Below, piece after piece: positions 1-9,785 of a stretch of 64,000 bases of DNA (position 1 is the stretch's first letter; the number at the start of each line of letters is the position of its first letter). Source of the stretch: Bacteroides ilei (GTDB taxonomy: Bacteria > Bacteroidota > Bacteroidia > Bacteroidales > Bacteroidaceae); assembly GCF_900128495.1 (NCBI RefSeq), contig NZ_LT635801.1, positions 3,616,200 to 3,680,199 on the forward strand, in the 5' to 3' direction. A program made the position numbers and the translations under genes. The notes beneath the pieces are model-generated. The model ran no database searches and was not told the origin of the DNA. It saw only the letters and a program-made list of their open reading frames with translations.

Positions 1-107
<107 letters not shown>

Positions 108-111
108 TCAA

Positions 112-148
112 GGCCCCGAGGTCAGTCAGACTTCGGGGCTTTTTTTTA
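112..148 (+). terminator. rRNA operon intrinsic terminator
   Basis: GCCCCGAGGTC and GACTTCGGGGC form an 11-bp stem (one G-U pair) with a 5-nt loop, followed by eight T residues. It lies immediately after the 5S gene and ends the rRNA transcript. Confidence 0.9.
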
Positions 149-181
149 TGTCTATACGGAAAGAATTATGAGGGTAGATCG

Positions 182-213
182 TTGCCGGTTATGGAGTAAA
201 AGAGCTACCTTTG
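182..213 (+). promoter_or_regulatory. Bacteroidetes-type promoter of the MATE gene
   Basis: A TTG at 182-184 lies 21 nt before TACCTTTG at 206-213, a perfect match to the Bacteroides -7 consensus TAnnTTTG. The predicted start of transcription falls at or just after the ATG at 216, so the message would have little or no leader. Confidence 0.5.
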
Positions 214-215
214 CA

Positions 216-1586
216 ATGAATTTAATTACAGATTTTGTGGAGCAGGTTATTCAACAGACTAATATTCGTAAAGGACTGACCAAGTTGGTGGTTCCCATCT
301 TCATTGAGACATTATTGATTATGATGTTGGGAGCTGTCGATACAATTATGCTAAGCCAGTATTCGGACGAGAGTGTGGCAGCTGTGGGTGTTGTCAACCA
401 GATTGTAATGTTTGCTTTTCTTGTATTCGAAGTAATCAATATCGGAACTTCTGTCCTTTGTTCCCAGTATCTGGGGGCCAAGCTCCAGAAAAAGATGGTT
501 CAGGTAGTGGGGGTATCCTTGCTGTTGAATCTGTTTATCGGTATTCTTATCAGTGCAGGTCTACATTTTGGCGCCGTTACGTTGTTGGGTTGGATGGGGC
601 TCCGTCCCGAGCTGTTGAAATATGGTGTCGGATACATGGAGATAGTAGGTGCATTCGCTTTTTTCCAAGCTATTTCATTGACTATATCTGCTTCGTTGCG
701 TAGTGCCAATAAAGCTATTTATCCGATGTTGGTTACGGTTCTTGTGAACATCATGAATATTATCGGAAACTATACGCTGATTTTCGGTAAATTCGGTTTT
801 CCTGCTCTAGGAGCCGAGGGCGCAGCCATATCGACTTCGATAGCCCGTGGAGTAAGTATGGTTGTTCTGTTTGTGATATTGTTCCGTAAGCATATACCGA
901 AATTCCCGATTGCTTATTTCCGTCCTTTCCCATGGATTGAATTGAAGAACCTGTTGAAAGTAGGTATTCCTTCGGCCGGAGAAAACATGTCGTATAGCTT
1001 TTCTCAGGTTGTTATTACGTATTTTATTAATATCTTGGGAAATAATGCACTGGCTACCCGTACCTATACAATGAACATTGTCATGTTCGTATATCTGTTT
1101 GCGATAGCAATGGCACAAGGTGGGGCTATCAGTATCGGTCATTTGGTAGGACAGAAAAAAATCCATGCCGCTTATCTGTTAGGAAAATATGTGATGCGTC
1201 TTTCTATTCTGGTATCGTTGGTGTTATCATGTATATGGGCTCTTGCAGGGCATACGATATTCAGCTTGTTGACAGACAATGAGGAAATTATCCGTCTGGG
1301 TGTAACGGTTATGATTATTGACATTGTGGTAGAAATTGGTAGATCGGTTAATATTTACGCAACCAATGCCTTGCGTTCTGCCGGAGATGTCAATTACCCG
1401 TTCTATGTAGGACTGGTAGTACAGTGGCTGGTTTCGGTTGGTTTCAGTTACTTGCTTGGAATCCATATGGGCTGGGGACTGGTAGGTATGTGGTGCGCAT
1501 TCTTGCTTGACGAAAATATCCGTGCGGTAATCTTCGTGAAACGCTGGAATAGTCTGAAGTGGGCCAAGAAGGGATTTGTCAAGTGA
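216..1586 (+). CDS. MATE family multidrug/Na+ antiporter
   Basis: 456-residue polytopic inner-membrane protein with about twelve hydrophobic segments and the typical MATE opening (KLVVPIFIETLLIMMLGAVDTIM) and internal repeat. Such proteins export cationic drugs or metabolites in exchange for Na+ or H+; the substrate cannot be told from sequence. I start it at ATG 216 rather than the upstream ATG at 168, because residues before 216 are not membrane-like and a -7 promoter box occupies 206-213. It stands alone between the rRNA terminator and a convergent small membrane gene. Confidence 0.88.
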   Translation: MNLITDFVEQVIQQTNIRKGLTKLVVPIFIETLLIMMLGAVDTIMLSQYSDESVAAVGVVNQIVMFAFLVFEVINIGTSVLCSQYLGAKLQKKMVQVVGVSLLLNLFIGILISAGLHFGAVTLLGWMGLRPELLKYGVGYMEIVGAFAFFQAISLTISASLRSANKAIYPMLVTVLVNIMNIIGNYTLIFGKFGFPALGAEGAAISTSIARGVSMVVLFVILFRKHIPKFPIAYFRPFPWIELKNLLKVGIPSAGENMSYSFSQVVITYFINILGNNALATRTYTMNIVMFVYLFAIAMAQGGAISIGHLVGQKKIHAAYLLGKYVMRLSILVSLVLSCIWALAGHTIFSLLTDNEEIIRLGVTVMIIDIVVEIGRSVNIYATNALRSAGDVNYPFYVGLVVQWLVSVGFSYLLGIHMGWGLVGMWCAFLLDENIRAVIFVKRWNSLKWAKKGFVK

Positions 1587-1621
1587 TGATATGAAGGGGA
1601 TTCCGTTTGGTCCCCTTACTG

Positions 1622-1849
1622 TCAATGCATGGAATGGGACAGGCCGAGAAAAAGTAGGATAATGCAGATGAGATCGATAACCAGTGCGGCGCTGCACCAT
1701 CCTACAAACTGCTTGTTCTTTTTGATTACTCCGTATACGATTCCGATAATGGAGGCAACCAGAATACCTCCGGCAACTCCGAAGATTCCTTGGAAGGCCA
1801 GTCCTGCCAAGATAAGGATTCCCATTGTGATAAGTATGTTATTTTTCAT
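1622..1849 (-). CDS. Small two-helix membrane protein
   Basis: 75-residue protein made of a Gly/Ala/Ile-rich N-terminal hydrophobic stretch, a short KKNKQ turn and a second hydrophobic helix. The minus reading is preferred over the overlapping plus frame because only the minus frame gives a coherent membrane protein. It converges with the MATE gene. I do not recognise a family with certainty and give no function. Confidence 0.6.
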   Translation of the reverse strand: MKNNILITMGILILAGLAFQGIFGVAGGILVASIIGIVYGVIKKNKQFVGWCSAALVIDLICIILLFLGLSHSMH

Positions 1850-1942
1850 ATACAGATAATTTTAAGGTTGGACAGGTATTGAATTTAGCGGGAGTAGACT
1901 GTTATCGAAGTAAAGGGATACAGCCATCCTCCCGCGAATATT

Positions 1943-2710
1943 TTACATGCTTGCCTTGATGGCGTTGATGACAGCCGATGTAAAGCCATCGTGTTCCAGC
2001 TGGTTGATCCCTTTTATGGTTATTCCGCCGGGAGTGGTGACCTTGTCGATTTCAATGGCCGGATGCGTATCGTTTTTCAACAGAATCTGTGCTGCCCCTT
2101 CCAGGGTCTGTGCGAGCATTCTGATAGCGTCTTTCGGTTTGATCCCGCTTTCTACGCCTGCCTGCATGGCTGCCTGTACATATTTCAGTACATAGGCAAT
2201 ACCGCATGAGGTAAGGGCAGTTCCGGCGGCGAATTGATTTTCTTCGATAAGGATGGTGAGTCCCATTTCATTGAATAGATCCAGTATGTTCCGGGTCTGT
2301 TCTTCTGTTGCATTACGTTGGGCAACCAGGGTCATGCTGGCAAGTTCTGAAATGGCCGTATTGGGGATGATACGGAAAATAGGCATTTCCGGATCTACGT
2401 AGTGGGCCAGAGTCTCGAAGGTCAGTCCGGCTGCTACAGAAACCAGAATTTGCGGCTGGCGCAGACGTAGAGGAGTCAGTACCTCTTTTACCTTCCATGG
2501 CTTTACTGCGATGATTACCATGTCGGCAGACGCCGCATCCTTATTGTTCGTGCTGGTCTGTATTTCCGGATATTCTGCTTTCAGCTTATCCAGTTTGGCT
2601 GTACTTGGGTTTGTTACAATAATGTCGCAGGCTTTTACATAATGTCCTTGTGCCAATCCACGGGCTATGGCTCCTCCCATGTTTCCGGCTCCGATGATTC
2701 CTACTTTCAT
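1943..2710 (-). CDS. proC: Pyrroline-5-carboxylate reductase
   Basis: 255 residues, the normal length. It makes the last step of proline synthesis, reducing 1-pyrroline-5-carboxylate to proline with NAD(P)H in the cytosol. The N-terminus has the Rossmann motif GAGNMGGAIARG. The C-terminal half has the conserved helical dimer domain with VTTPGGITIKGI (compare the family TSPGGTT block). It sits downstream of the arg and MoxR gene blocks on the same strand but 117 nt after DUF58 ends there is a gap, so it is probably transcribed alone. Confidence 0.95.
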   Translation of the reverse strand: MKVGIIGAGNMGGAIARGLAQGHYVKACDIIVTNPSTAKLDKLKAEYPEIQTSTNNKDAASADMVIIAVKPWKVKEVLTPLRLRQPQILVSVAAGLTFETLAHYVDPEMPIFRIIPNTAISELASMTLVAQRNATEEQTRNILDLFNEMGLTILIEENQFAAGTALTSCGIAYVLKYVQAAMQAGVESGIKPKDAIRMLAQTLEGAAQILLKNDTHPAIEIDKVTTPGGITIKGINQLEHDGFTSAVINAIKASM

Positions 2711-2826
2711 ATTTTCTGTGTATTGGTTAATCTCTTTCTACAAATATATAAATTAAATTTTCCGATGGATTCCCGTTTGGCTTTTTTATGTCTGAAAATG
2801 GGAAAAAGTCTTTGAAGAGGTCTTTT

Positions 2827-4137
2827 TCAGAGCAGTTGTCGTGCTTTTATCTCCAGATATTTGTTGATGACATCCACCGAAAGGTTATTGGGGGTGGTAA
2901 GCAATGCTTCTATTCCGTATTGTCTCAGCCTTGATACGATCATGCGTTTTTCAAAGGCGAATTTTTCGGCGATTACGTGGCGGTAATAGTCTTCTGTATT
3001 TCTGCTCTGTGAAGCAATGTATTTCTTGAGTTCCTCATCTTCAAAGAATATGGTCAGGAGCTTGTGAGTACGGTTCAGTTGCTTCAGGAATGGAAGCTGT
3101 CGTTCCATACTCTTCATGTTGGAGAAGTTGGTATAGAGTACCAGCAGACTCCGTTTGCTGATGTGTTTTCTCAGATGGATGCAAAGTGCCGAATAGTCTG
3201 TTTCCCCAAATTCGGTCCGGATGTTGTACAGGTTTTCCAGCAAGGTTTCCATGTGTCCGGTCTGTCGGGATGCAGGGACAAATGTACCGAACTGGTCGTC
3301 GAAGGTCACCAGTCCGGCCTTATCTTCTTTCCTTATCGTGATATACGATAATACAAGAGCTGCATTGATGGAATAGTCCAGCAGAGTCATCCCGTTGAAT
3401 GTCTGTTGCATGACACGTCCTTTGTCTATTACCTGATAAATCTGTTGGGAACGCTCGTCCTGATAAATGTTTACCATAAGCTGGTGCCGGCGGGCACTAG
3501 CCTTCCAGTTGATGGTACGGTAGTCATCTCCTTTCACGTATTCTTTGATGTGTTCGAATTCGGTGTGATGGCCGATGCGTCTGATCCGTTTGATTCCCAG
3601 CTCTGTCAGGTTGTTGCTGATAGCTGCCATTTCGTATTGGCGTAGCAGCAGGTAGGATGGATACACCTTGATGGTTTGGGGTGTCCCGCAAGTATACCGG
3701 CGGGCTATCAGTCCGATACGGCTGGATGCAAAGACCCGGATATATCCGAAGTCATAGACTCCCCGTTGTGTAGGGTGTAGAGTGTAACGTACTGTTTGGT
3801 TTCCTTTGGGGAGTACCGGTACCTTGAAACAGATATCTCTTGCCTGAAATATGGAAGGAATTTCGTCGATTACTTCCAATGCCAGCGGATAGTTGCTGGT
3901 GTTTTCTATCCGGATACGTATAATATTCTCCTCTCCGTTCGAGAAACGTTCGGAACATTCACGGAACGCTTTAATTCCCTTATGCCGGTATAGCAGGAGG
4001 ATATCGGCTGCAGTTGAAAGCAGCAAAAGGGTAAAGGCCACCTTGCCTATACCGAAAAGGACCGGTAAGGCATATCCGAATCCGGTGAGCAGGATAACGG
4101 CCAGTAAGGCGATATAGAAGCGTCTGTTCAGGTACAT
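2827..4137 (-). CDS. DUF58 domain protein (MoxR partner)
   Basis: 436 residues with two N-terminal membrane helices (residues ~8-45) and a DUF58 / vWA-like C-terminal half marked by EYVKGDDYRTINWKASAR. DUF58 proteins are usual partners of MoxR AAA+ ATPases. The gene follows moxR with no spacer (stop of MoxR at 4138, start at 4137), so the two are translationally coupled. It is the last gene of the leftward operon. Confidence 0.85.
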   Translation of the reverse strand: MYLNRRFYIALLAVILLTGFGYALPVLFGIGKVAFTLLLLSTAADILLLYRHKGIKAFRECSERFSNGEENIIRIRIENTSNYPLALEVIDEIPSIFQARDICFKVPVLPKGNQTVRYTLHPTQRGVYDFGYIRVFASSRIGLIARRYTCGTPQTIKVYPSYLLLRQYEMAAISNNLTELGIKRIRRIGHHTEFEHIKEYVKGDDYRTINWKASARRHQLMVNIYQDERSQQIYQVIDKGRVMQQTFNGMTLLDYSINAALVLSYITIRKEDKAGLVTFDDQFGTFVPASRQTGHMETLLENLYNIRTEFGETDYSALCIHLRKHISKRSLLVLYTNFSNMKSMERQLPFLKQLNRTHKLLTIFFEDEELKKYIASQSRNTEDYYRHVIAEKFAFEKRMIVSRLRQYGIEALLTTPNNLSVDVINKYLEIKARQLL

Positions 4138-5115
4138 TTATTGAGGAACTTCTACTTTGTCAATTAGACGTCGGGTTACTTTTAATGGGGTGAGACCTTC
4201 CATTTCGGCTTCCGCAGTCAGTATCAGGCGATGCTGGAGTATATAGGGAGCCACGAACTTGATGTCCTCCGGAGTAATGAAGTCACGCCCTTGCAGCAGG
4301 GCATATGCTTTCGATGACTGCAACATGGCTACCGATGCACGTGGAGAAGCTCCCAGGTAGATAGCTTTGCTGGTGCGGGTCTGTTGGACAATCAATGCAA
4401 TATATCGTAGCAGACTCGGTTCTACGAAAACACGGTCGGTCAGTTTACGCATGTCCAGCAATTCCTCTTTAGTCAGAATGGGTCGGATATCTTCCAGAAG
4501 GGTCAACCGGGTATTGGTGTGATGGCGTTCCAGAATGGCAATTTCTTCTTCTAGAGAGGGATATCCGATACTTATTTTCATCAGGAAACGGTCTAGCTGG
4601 GCTTCCGGGAGCTTATAGGTACCTTCTTGTTCCACCGGATTCTGGGTTGCCAGGATCGTATAGAATTCGCCGAGGTTATACGTCTTTCCGTCAATGCTGG
4701 CCTGTCGTTCTTCCATGACTTCAAACAAGGCGGCCTGTGTCTTTGCAGGAGCGCGGTTGATTTCATCTACGAGTACGATATCGGCAAATACCGGGCCTGG
4801 ATGGAAATCAAAATCGTTTGTTTTCATGTTGAATACGGTAGTGCCGAGTACGTCACTGGGCATCAGGTCGGGTGTGAACTGGATCCGGCTGAAGTCGGCG
4901 CTTATGAGCCGCGCCGTGAGTTTGGCCAGCAACGTCTTGGCAACTCCGGGAACTCCTTCAATCAGTATATGTCCGTTTGCCAGTATAGCTGTCAGCAGCA
5001 GGTCTACAATCTGTTCCTGTCCTACGATAACTGCTGCAATCTGTTCTTTCAGTTGCTGTACCTTATCGGAAAAGCCAGTCAGGTCTATACGTTGTTTCTC
5101 TGTTTGTCCTTCCAT
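4138..5115 (-). CDS. MoxR-type AAA+ ATPase
   Basis: 325 residues. Walker A is GVPGVAKT, Walker B is IVLVDEINRAPAKTQ, and sensor 1 is TILATQNPVEQEGTY, all typical of MoxR. These ATPases act as chaperones maturing vWA/DUF58 partners, here presumably the product of the next gene. It is 9 nt downstream of the DUF4350 gene in the same operon. Confidence 0.92.
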   Translation of the reverse strand: MEGQTEKQRIDLTGFSDKVQQLKEQIAAVIVGQEQIVDLLLTAILANGHILIEGVPGVAKTLLAKLTARLISADFSRIQFTPDLMPSDVLGTTVFNMKTNDFDFHPGPVFADIVLVDEINRAPAKTQAALFEVMEERQASIDGKTYNLGEFYTILATQNPVEQEGTYKLPEAQLDRFLMKISIGYPSLEEEIAILERHHTNTRLTLLEDIRPILTKEELLDMRKLTDRVFVEPSLLRYIALIVQQTRTSKAIYLGASPRASVAMLQSSKAYALLQGRDFITPEDIKFVAPYILQHRLILTAEAEMEGLTPLKVTRRLIDKVEVPQ

Positions 5116-5124
5116 GTTTTTATA

Positions 5125-6378
5125 TTAAATTAGGTGGTTGGTAATATTCTCCATTTCGTTAATAAGCTGCTTCATTTCATTTTCTGTCGTGTCTTTTTCT
5201 CCTTTAACTACCGGATAGATGCGACGTAGTGCCTCGGTAATGCATTTAGGATCCATTCCTGTTTTTCCGGCAATCTTTTCTGCTTGTGTATCCAGGTCAT
5301 TGCCATCGCTCAGTTCGATATGTGCTTCTCTTCTCAGCTGTTCGGTAAAATAAGTGAATTTTTTCCTTACCAGATCTGTATGGCCTTTTTTCTGATAATA
5401 AAGTGTTCCGATCAGTTTGATGAATTCCAGTGAATGGTCTTTCGGAGGATTGATTACCGGTATGGCCCGTTGCTTCCGTTTGGCCGTGAACAATATGAAT
5501 AAGATGATTCCCAGCAGAATCATATATAATGCCCATCGGAGTGGAGGTTGTGACAGTATATATCGGAGCGGAGATAGCTGTTCTCCGGTTATCGGACTGG
5601 TATAACATTCGGTACGGATTACCGGATATTTGGCCAGATGTGATATAAGCCGTAGTTGTAAGAGATGGTTGTTGCTATCGAGTAGTCCATAGTTGGTGAA
5701 CAGCAGAGGGATGGAAGCCAACGTGATCTCACCTTTTCCTAAAGTATAGGTGATTGCAACCGGCTTTTTCTTCGGTATGCTGTCGGATTCCGTTTTCTCT
5801 TCCTGCCGGAACAACAGAATCTGACATGAGGTGGAATCCGTCAGGTTGAAGTGTCCAGAACATAATGGAGGATAACAATGGAATTTCTGTGTGTTGTAGA
5901 CGGATGAATCACCGCACCATATCAGTTCATCCTTGGGATACATCCTTGTGGCGTATTGTTTCAGTGTGTTGAGATTCATCAGATAATAGTAATTCCGGGT
6001 CTTGAATCTTAATGTATCCTCCAGCAGGCTCCCGAAATAATCTCCAGCCAATAGGATGTGATCGCCTCTGTAAGCCATGTCAAACAAAGCCTTCATATCT
6101 GTATCGGGAATGTGATAGCCTGTGCCTACGATGAATATGCTTTTTCTGTTTACCGTATCATCCTGTTCCATCTGGTAGGGAGTTTTCCGGGAAACGGAAT
6201 ATCCGTGCGGGAGCGACCGGGTAAGCATGCTGTCAAGCAAAGCGCATCCGAATGGTTGCAGGTCATGGTGCGAAAATGTTTGTTCCCAACTGAAATGTTT
6301 CGGTGCTTTCATCAGCAGGCAAAAGATGAGGATGATAAAGGCAGTTATACAGATTGTGAACCAGCGGTTGAATTTCAT
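5125..6378 (-). CDS. DUF4350 membrane-anchored protein
   Basis: 417 residues. One N-terminal helix (residues ~8-22), a large extracytoplasmic part resembling a glutamine-amidotransferase-like fold (DUF4350), a second helix near residue 280 (LYMILLGIILFILF) and a cytosolic tail. It overlaps the preceding DUF4129 gene by 4 nt. This arrangement with MoxR and DUF58 is common in Bacteroidetes, but no biochemical role is established from sequence. Confidence 0.75.
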   Translation of the reverse strand: MKFNRWFTICITAFIILIFCLLMKAPKHFSWEQTFSHHDLQPFGCALLDSMLTRSLPHGYSVSRKTPYQMEQDDTVNRKSIFIVGTGYHIPDTDMKALFDMAYRGDHILLAGDYFGSLLEDTLRFKTRNYYYLMNLNTLKQYATRMYPKDELIWCGDSSVYNTQKFHCYPPLCSGHFNLTDSTSCQILLFRQEEKTESDSIPKKKPVAITYTLGKGEITLASIPLLFTNYGLLDSNNHLLQLRLISHLAKYPVIRTECYTSPITGEQLSPLRYILSQPPLRWALYMILLGIILFILFTAKRKQRAIPVINPPKDHSLEFIKLIGTLYYQKKGHTDLVRKKFTYFTEQLRREAHIELSDGNDLDTQAEKIAGKTGMDPKCITEALRRIYPVVKGEKDTTENEMKQLINEMENITNHLI

Positions 6379-6992
6379 GGTTGACCTCCTTCCTCAATGA
6401 TGGATATCCGGAGTTGCTGCATGGTATGGAACAATTCTTCCGTCGCTTCAAAATTACCGTAGCGGATTCTTAGAAAATGGTTTGTCAGTTGGACGAACGA
6501 GGGAGTCCGTGCTTCGTAAATATATTGGGTAGGTGTCTTGTAAGGCTGCCATTCTATCTTTTTCTGCTCGTTCATCTCTTTCAAGGTCTGAAGATAAACC
6601 AGCCGTACGGCTTCCCTGTAGTTCCGGTGCAATAAAGACGCTGCAATCCTTTCCGGAAAATCAACCCCGTAAATTGTATCTTCTTCCAGTTCATATTTTA
6701 TTTTGTCCTTGCGGTTACGCATGAAAAGTTTCGGATTCTTCTTGTAGATGAACCAGATGACACCGGCTATGATAAGGACAAGTATGATAATGGAAAGCGG
6801 AGTATTGTAATTGCTTCCGACGAATCCGGTAAATATTTCATTGAGAAGATTGTTGATCTGTCGGCCGAGCCATTCCACGAAACTCATGTCGGCATTCATG
6901 AGTTCCCGGTTATAGTCGAATGCAGGGTCCTTTTGCCATTGCATCAATAGGGTGGAATCAGCAGTCAGAGTGTCCGGAGGGGAAGCAAGCAT
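6375..6992 (-). CDS. DUF4129 domain protein
   Basis: 205 residues with one central membrane helix (LSIIILVLIIAGVIWFIY, ~residues 66-84) and a C-terminal DUF4129-like helical domain (AASLLHRNYREAVRLVYLQTLKEM). It is coupled to DUF4350 by a 4-nt overlap and belongs to the SpoIIM-to-DUF58 operon. Confidence 0.75.
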   Translation of the reverse strand: MLASPPDTLTADSTLLMQWQKDPAFDYNRELMNADMSFVEWLGRQINNLLNEIFTGFVGSNYNTPLSIIILVLIIAGVIWFIYKKNPKLFMRNRKDKIKYELEEDTIYGVDFPERIAASLLHRNYREAVRLVYLQTLKEMNEQKKIEWQPYKTPTQYIYEARTPSFVQLTNHFLRIRYGNFEATEELFHTMQQLRISIIEEGGQP

Positions 6993-7004
6993 AGCCTGTA
7001 TCGT

Positions 7005-7931
7005 TTAAAGGTTTTCGAAATTGCTGATGTCTGAGCCGACAGTCTTGTTGTCGACAACTTCTGAAGCGTGTCCGTATTGATAGGCTATTCCTATCAGGGT
7101 GAAGGCTCCCGCCAGGTATGAGCCGAAGGACTGTATGATGCCTAACAGGTACATAAGGAAATTGAATCCGGCAGATGATGTGAAAGGGTTTCCGGTACTT
7201 GCCACAGAGAAAAAGGTCTTTACCAGAGTGGCTACATACCATGGGGTTGTAGTCACACCTTGCAGTATAGAGGCTATCAGCCCCATGATGATAATGATAC
7301 CGAACGTTCCTCCCCAGGTCCTGAATCCCAGACGGAAAGTCTTGGTGAAAGCATCGCCGAATGAAATGTCCTCAAAAAGATAAATGCATGGCAGAAAGGT
7401 ATAAGCGATTAGAGTGGCGAGAAAGGCCGGTATGGTAAGGATCAGGGTCGCTTTGGATATGTAGGCCATAACAGCTATTGCAGCAGCTACGATAATGAGC
7501 AGTATGATTGTGACAACAGTCAGAAGCAGCATGCGTTTGATATTATGGAACAAGCGTGGACGTATCTCTTCCCAGGTTATGCCTTGCAGCTTTTGTTCCC
7601 GTTCCTCATAGATACGCATCAGGGCATAAATGGTGGAAGTGAGCAGCAGTGTGCCTATTATATTCAATAGAATGGTTCCCAAGTAGCTTATCCCCAATCC
7701 ATAGAGCATTCCGGTCGGTTCGCCATATTGGAATGTCTCTTCCAGGCTTAATGCACTTCCCATAAAGGAATTGGTGGTAAATGACTGTATGAGGGATACC
7801 GGCAACAGGAAATAGACGATATATTTGATCAGAATTTTGGGATTCTGCTTGATGAAATCGAAGGTAGCATTCAGTTTGTCGCCGAAAGACCGTTTGAAAT
7901 AGATATTGATTTTACGTGTTTGTATGTCCAT
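7005..7931 (-). CDS. Polytopic membrane protein of the MoxR operon
   Basis: 308 residues with about six hydrophobic segments. I start it at ATG 7931 (MDIQTRKINIYFKRSFGDK), because the longer open frame upstream lies inside the SpoIIM gene in another frame. The start overlaps the end of the SpoIIM gene by 20 nt, which suggests coupling. I cannot name a family with certainty; it resembles DUF4013-like multi-helix proteins. Context ties it to the MoxR/DUF58 system. Confidence 0.72.
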   Translation of the reverse strand: MDIQTRKINIYFKRSFGDKLNATFDFIKQNPKILIKYIVYFLLPVSLIQSFTTNSFMGSALSLEETFQYGEPTGMLYGLGISYLGTILLNIIGTLLLTSTIYALMRIYEEREQKLQGITWEEIRPRLFHNIKRMLLLTVVTIILLIIVAAAIAVMAYISKATLILTIPAFLATLIAYTFLPCIYLFEDISFGDAFTKTFRLGFRTWGGTFGIIIIMGLIASILQGVTTTPWYVATLVKTFFSVASTGNPFTSSAGFNFLMYLLGIIQSFGSYLAGAFTLIGIAYQYGHASEVVDNKTVGSDISNFENL

Positions 7932-8874
7932 GTTTCCGGGTATTAGGTAAGTAAATATAATAATAGATGATAAATGCGATAGAACAGAGTATGATACCGG
8001 CCCGTATGAAATCGGGCAGATGGGTGTGGCGTGTGACGAACCCTTCAATGAATCCTGCCAGAATAAATACAGGAACTGTGCCGATGATGATTTTAAGTCC
8101 TTTTCTGGCTCCCCGGCGGAAGGATTCAATCCGAGGATAGGTCTTGGGAAACAGCCATCCGTTTCCCAATGCCAGACCGGCGGCACCGGCTACAATGATA
8201 GCCCAGATTTCCAGTGTACCGTGCAGCCAGACAGCAAGGGTAGACTCCCATAGCAGTCCATGCTGGAAGAAGAATGTCTGGAAAGCTCCTAGCATGATAC
8301 CGTTGCTGAACAGCATGAAGCCTGTCCCGAAACTGGTAAAGATGCCCATTACGAAACAATAGAAAGATACCATGATATTGTTCAGGGTAATACCCAGGAA
8401 CATCGGGAGCTCCGCACTGCTTCCGTAGACGGCCATGGGCTCTCCCTGCCGGATATTTTCAAGTGTCATGTCAATATAACGGTTGCCGAGTATGAGTCGT
8501 ATGAACTCAGGATCATTACTGGTCGAGAGTACGCCAATGAATACGCTGCACACAAAAATAAGGAAGGATGTCAACAATTCCCTACGTGCCGTATACATGG
8601 TGTAGGGCACTTCCTGTGTCCAGAATGTAATGATACGGCTCCATTTTTCCCGCTTGTTCCGGTAAATCTCATGATGTAGAGTAAAAGCCAGATTATTGAG
8701 ATAAATGGTGATGCGGGAGTTTGGGAAATGTGTCTGTGAAAATGCAAGGTCGGAGGTCACCTCGATATAAGCATCCGCAAGTTGGTCGGGTGTCAGTCTG
8801 GAGGCTTGGTCAACAAGCTTTTCCGTAGTCTTCCATTTTTCTATATTCTGGCGGATAAAGGTGACTTCTTTCAT
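7912..8874 (-). CDS. SpoIIM (stage II sporulation M) family membrane protein
   Basis: 320 residues with five or so membrane helices and the family block NGIMLGAFQTFFFQHGLLWE...WLHGTLEIWAI. In non-sporulating bacteria SpoIIM-like proteins sit with RDD and MoxR/DUF58 genes, exactly as here. It is the first gene of the leftward operon and is divergent from the RDD gene, with about 100 nt between them holding promoters for both. Confidence 0.85.
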   Translation of the reverse strand: MKEVTFIRQNIEKWKTTEKLVDQASRLTPDQLADAYIEVTSDLAFSQTHFPNSRITIYLNNLAFTLHHEIYRNKREKWSRIITFWTQEVPYTMYTARRELLTSFLIFVCSVFIGVLSTSNDPEFIRLILGNRYIDMTLENIRQGEPMAVYGSSAELPMFLGITLNNIMVSFYCFVMGIFTSFGTGFMLFSNGIMLGAFQTFFFQHGLLWESTLAVWLHGTLEIWAIIVAGAAGLALGNGWLFPKTYPRIESFRRGARKGLKIIIGTVPVFILAGFIEGFVTRHTHLPDFIRAGIILCSIAFIIYYYIYLPNTRKHGHTNT

Positions 8875-8936
8875 GTTTCAAGATCGGTTTGGAATAACTT
8901 TATCTGTTGCAAGAAACAAAAATAAAGGAAATATGA

Positions 8937-8944
8937 TATATTTG
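8937..8944 (+). promoter_or_regulatory. -7 box of the RDD gene
   Basis: TATATTTG matches TAnnTTTG and lies 32 nt before the RDD start codon. No convincing -33 TTTG is seen at the right spacing, so the call is tentative. Confidence 0.4.
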
Positions 8945-8975
8945 CAATGAAACCTCTAAAATCTTTAGGACATCC

Positions 8976-9710
8976 ATGGCTGAATCTTCCATTGTTACGG
9001 GACAGTTTGTGCGGATCGAACAGACTCCGGCCAGTATAGGTGAACGTATCCTGGCTTTTGTCATCGATATCGTTCTTCTGGCTGTGTATGTTCTTGTGTC
9101 TGTCTTATTCATTGACAAGACAGGATTGTCTGCATTTTCTTCTCATGGACTGCTTTTTCTGCTCTTTATCATTTTCATTTATCTGCCGGTCGTGTTCTAT
9201 TTTTTCCTGTGTGAGGTTTTTAATCAAGGACAGAGCCTGGGCAAGAGGCTGATGCATATCCGTGTAGTGAAGAAAGACGGTTCTACTCCCAGTATCGGCT
9301 CTTATCTGTTGCGCTGGCTTTTATTGTTGGTGGATCTGCCTTTGACGGGAGGTGCCGGGGTGCTGGTCGTTCTCTTTACACGGAATAATCAGCGCATCGG
9401 TGATTTAGCTGCAGGGACTTTGGTTATCAAGGAAAAGAATTACCGTAAGATACATGTCAGTCTGGATGAGTTTGATTATTTGACCGACGACTACCGGCCT
9501 ACGTATCCCCAGGCGGCCGATTTGTCGTTGGAGCAGGTAGATGTCATAACCCGGACTCTCAGGCCCGCATATAATGGCCGTGCACGCTGTATACAGCTGT
9601 TGTCGGAAAAAATCCGCAGGCTATTCTCAATTGTTCCGAAAGAGAATGATGAAAAATTCCTGCAGACCGTTTTACGCGATTACCGCTATTATGCGTTGGA
9701 TGATGTATAG
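8976..9710 (+). CDS. RDD family membrane protein
   Basis: 244 residues. Three membrane helices and the RDD signature: PASIGERILAFVIDIVLL near the N-terminus, GQSLGKRLMHIRVV in the middle and QRIGDLAAGTLVI. The C-terminal ~90 residues are soluble. It is divergent from the SpoIIM gene; linkage of RDD and SpoIIM genes with MoxR is a recurring arrangement. Confidence 0.87.
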   Translation: MAESSIVTGQFVRIEQTPASIGERILAFVIDIVLLAVYVLVSVLFIDKTGLSAFSSHGLLFLLFIIFIYLPVVFYFFLCEVFNQGQSLGKRLMHIRVVKKDGSTPSIGSYLLRWLLLLVDLPLTGGAGVLVVLFTRNNQRIGDLAAGTLVIKEKNYRKIHVSLDEFDYLTDDYRPTYPQAADLSLEQVDVITRTLRPAYNGRARCIQLLSEKIRRLFSIVPKENDEKFLQTVLRDYRYYALDDV

Positions 9711-9722
9711 TGATAAAAAAGT

Positions 9723-9765
9723 CAAAGCTGTTCCAAAGACACTTGGTGCCCTTGAAACAGCTTTG
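9723..9765. terminator. Bidirectional terminator between RDD and argD
   Basis: CAAAGCTGTTCCAAAG and CTTGAAACAGCTTTG form a long stem around a 12-nt loop between two convergent genes. It can stop transcription of the RDD gene and of the arg operon. Confidence 0.7.
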
Positions 9766-9785
9766 GTAATTTATTTCTTCCGGTC

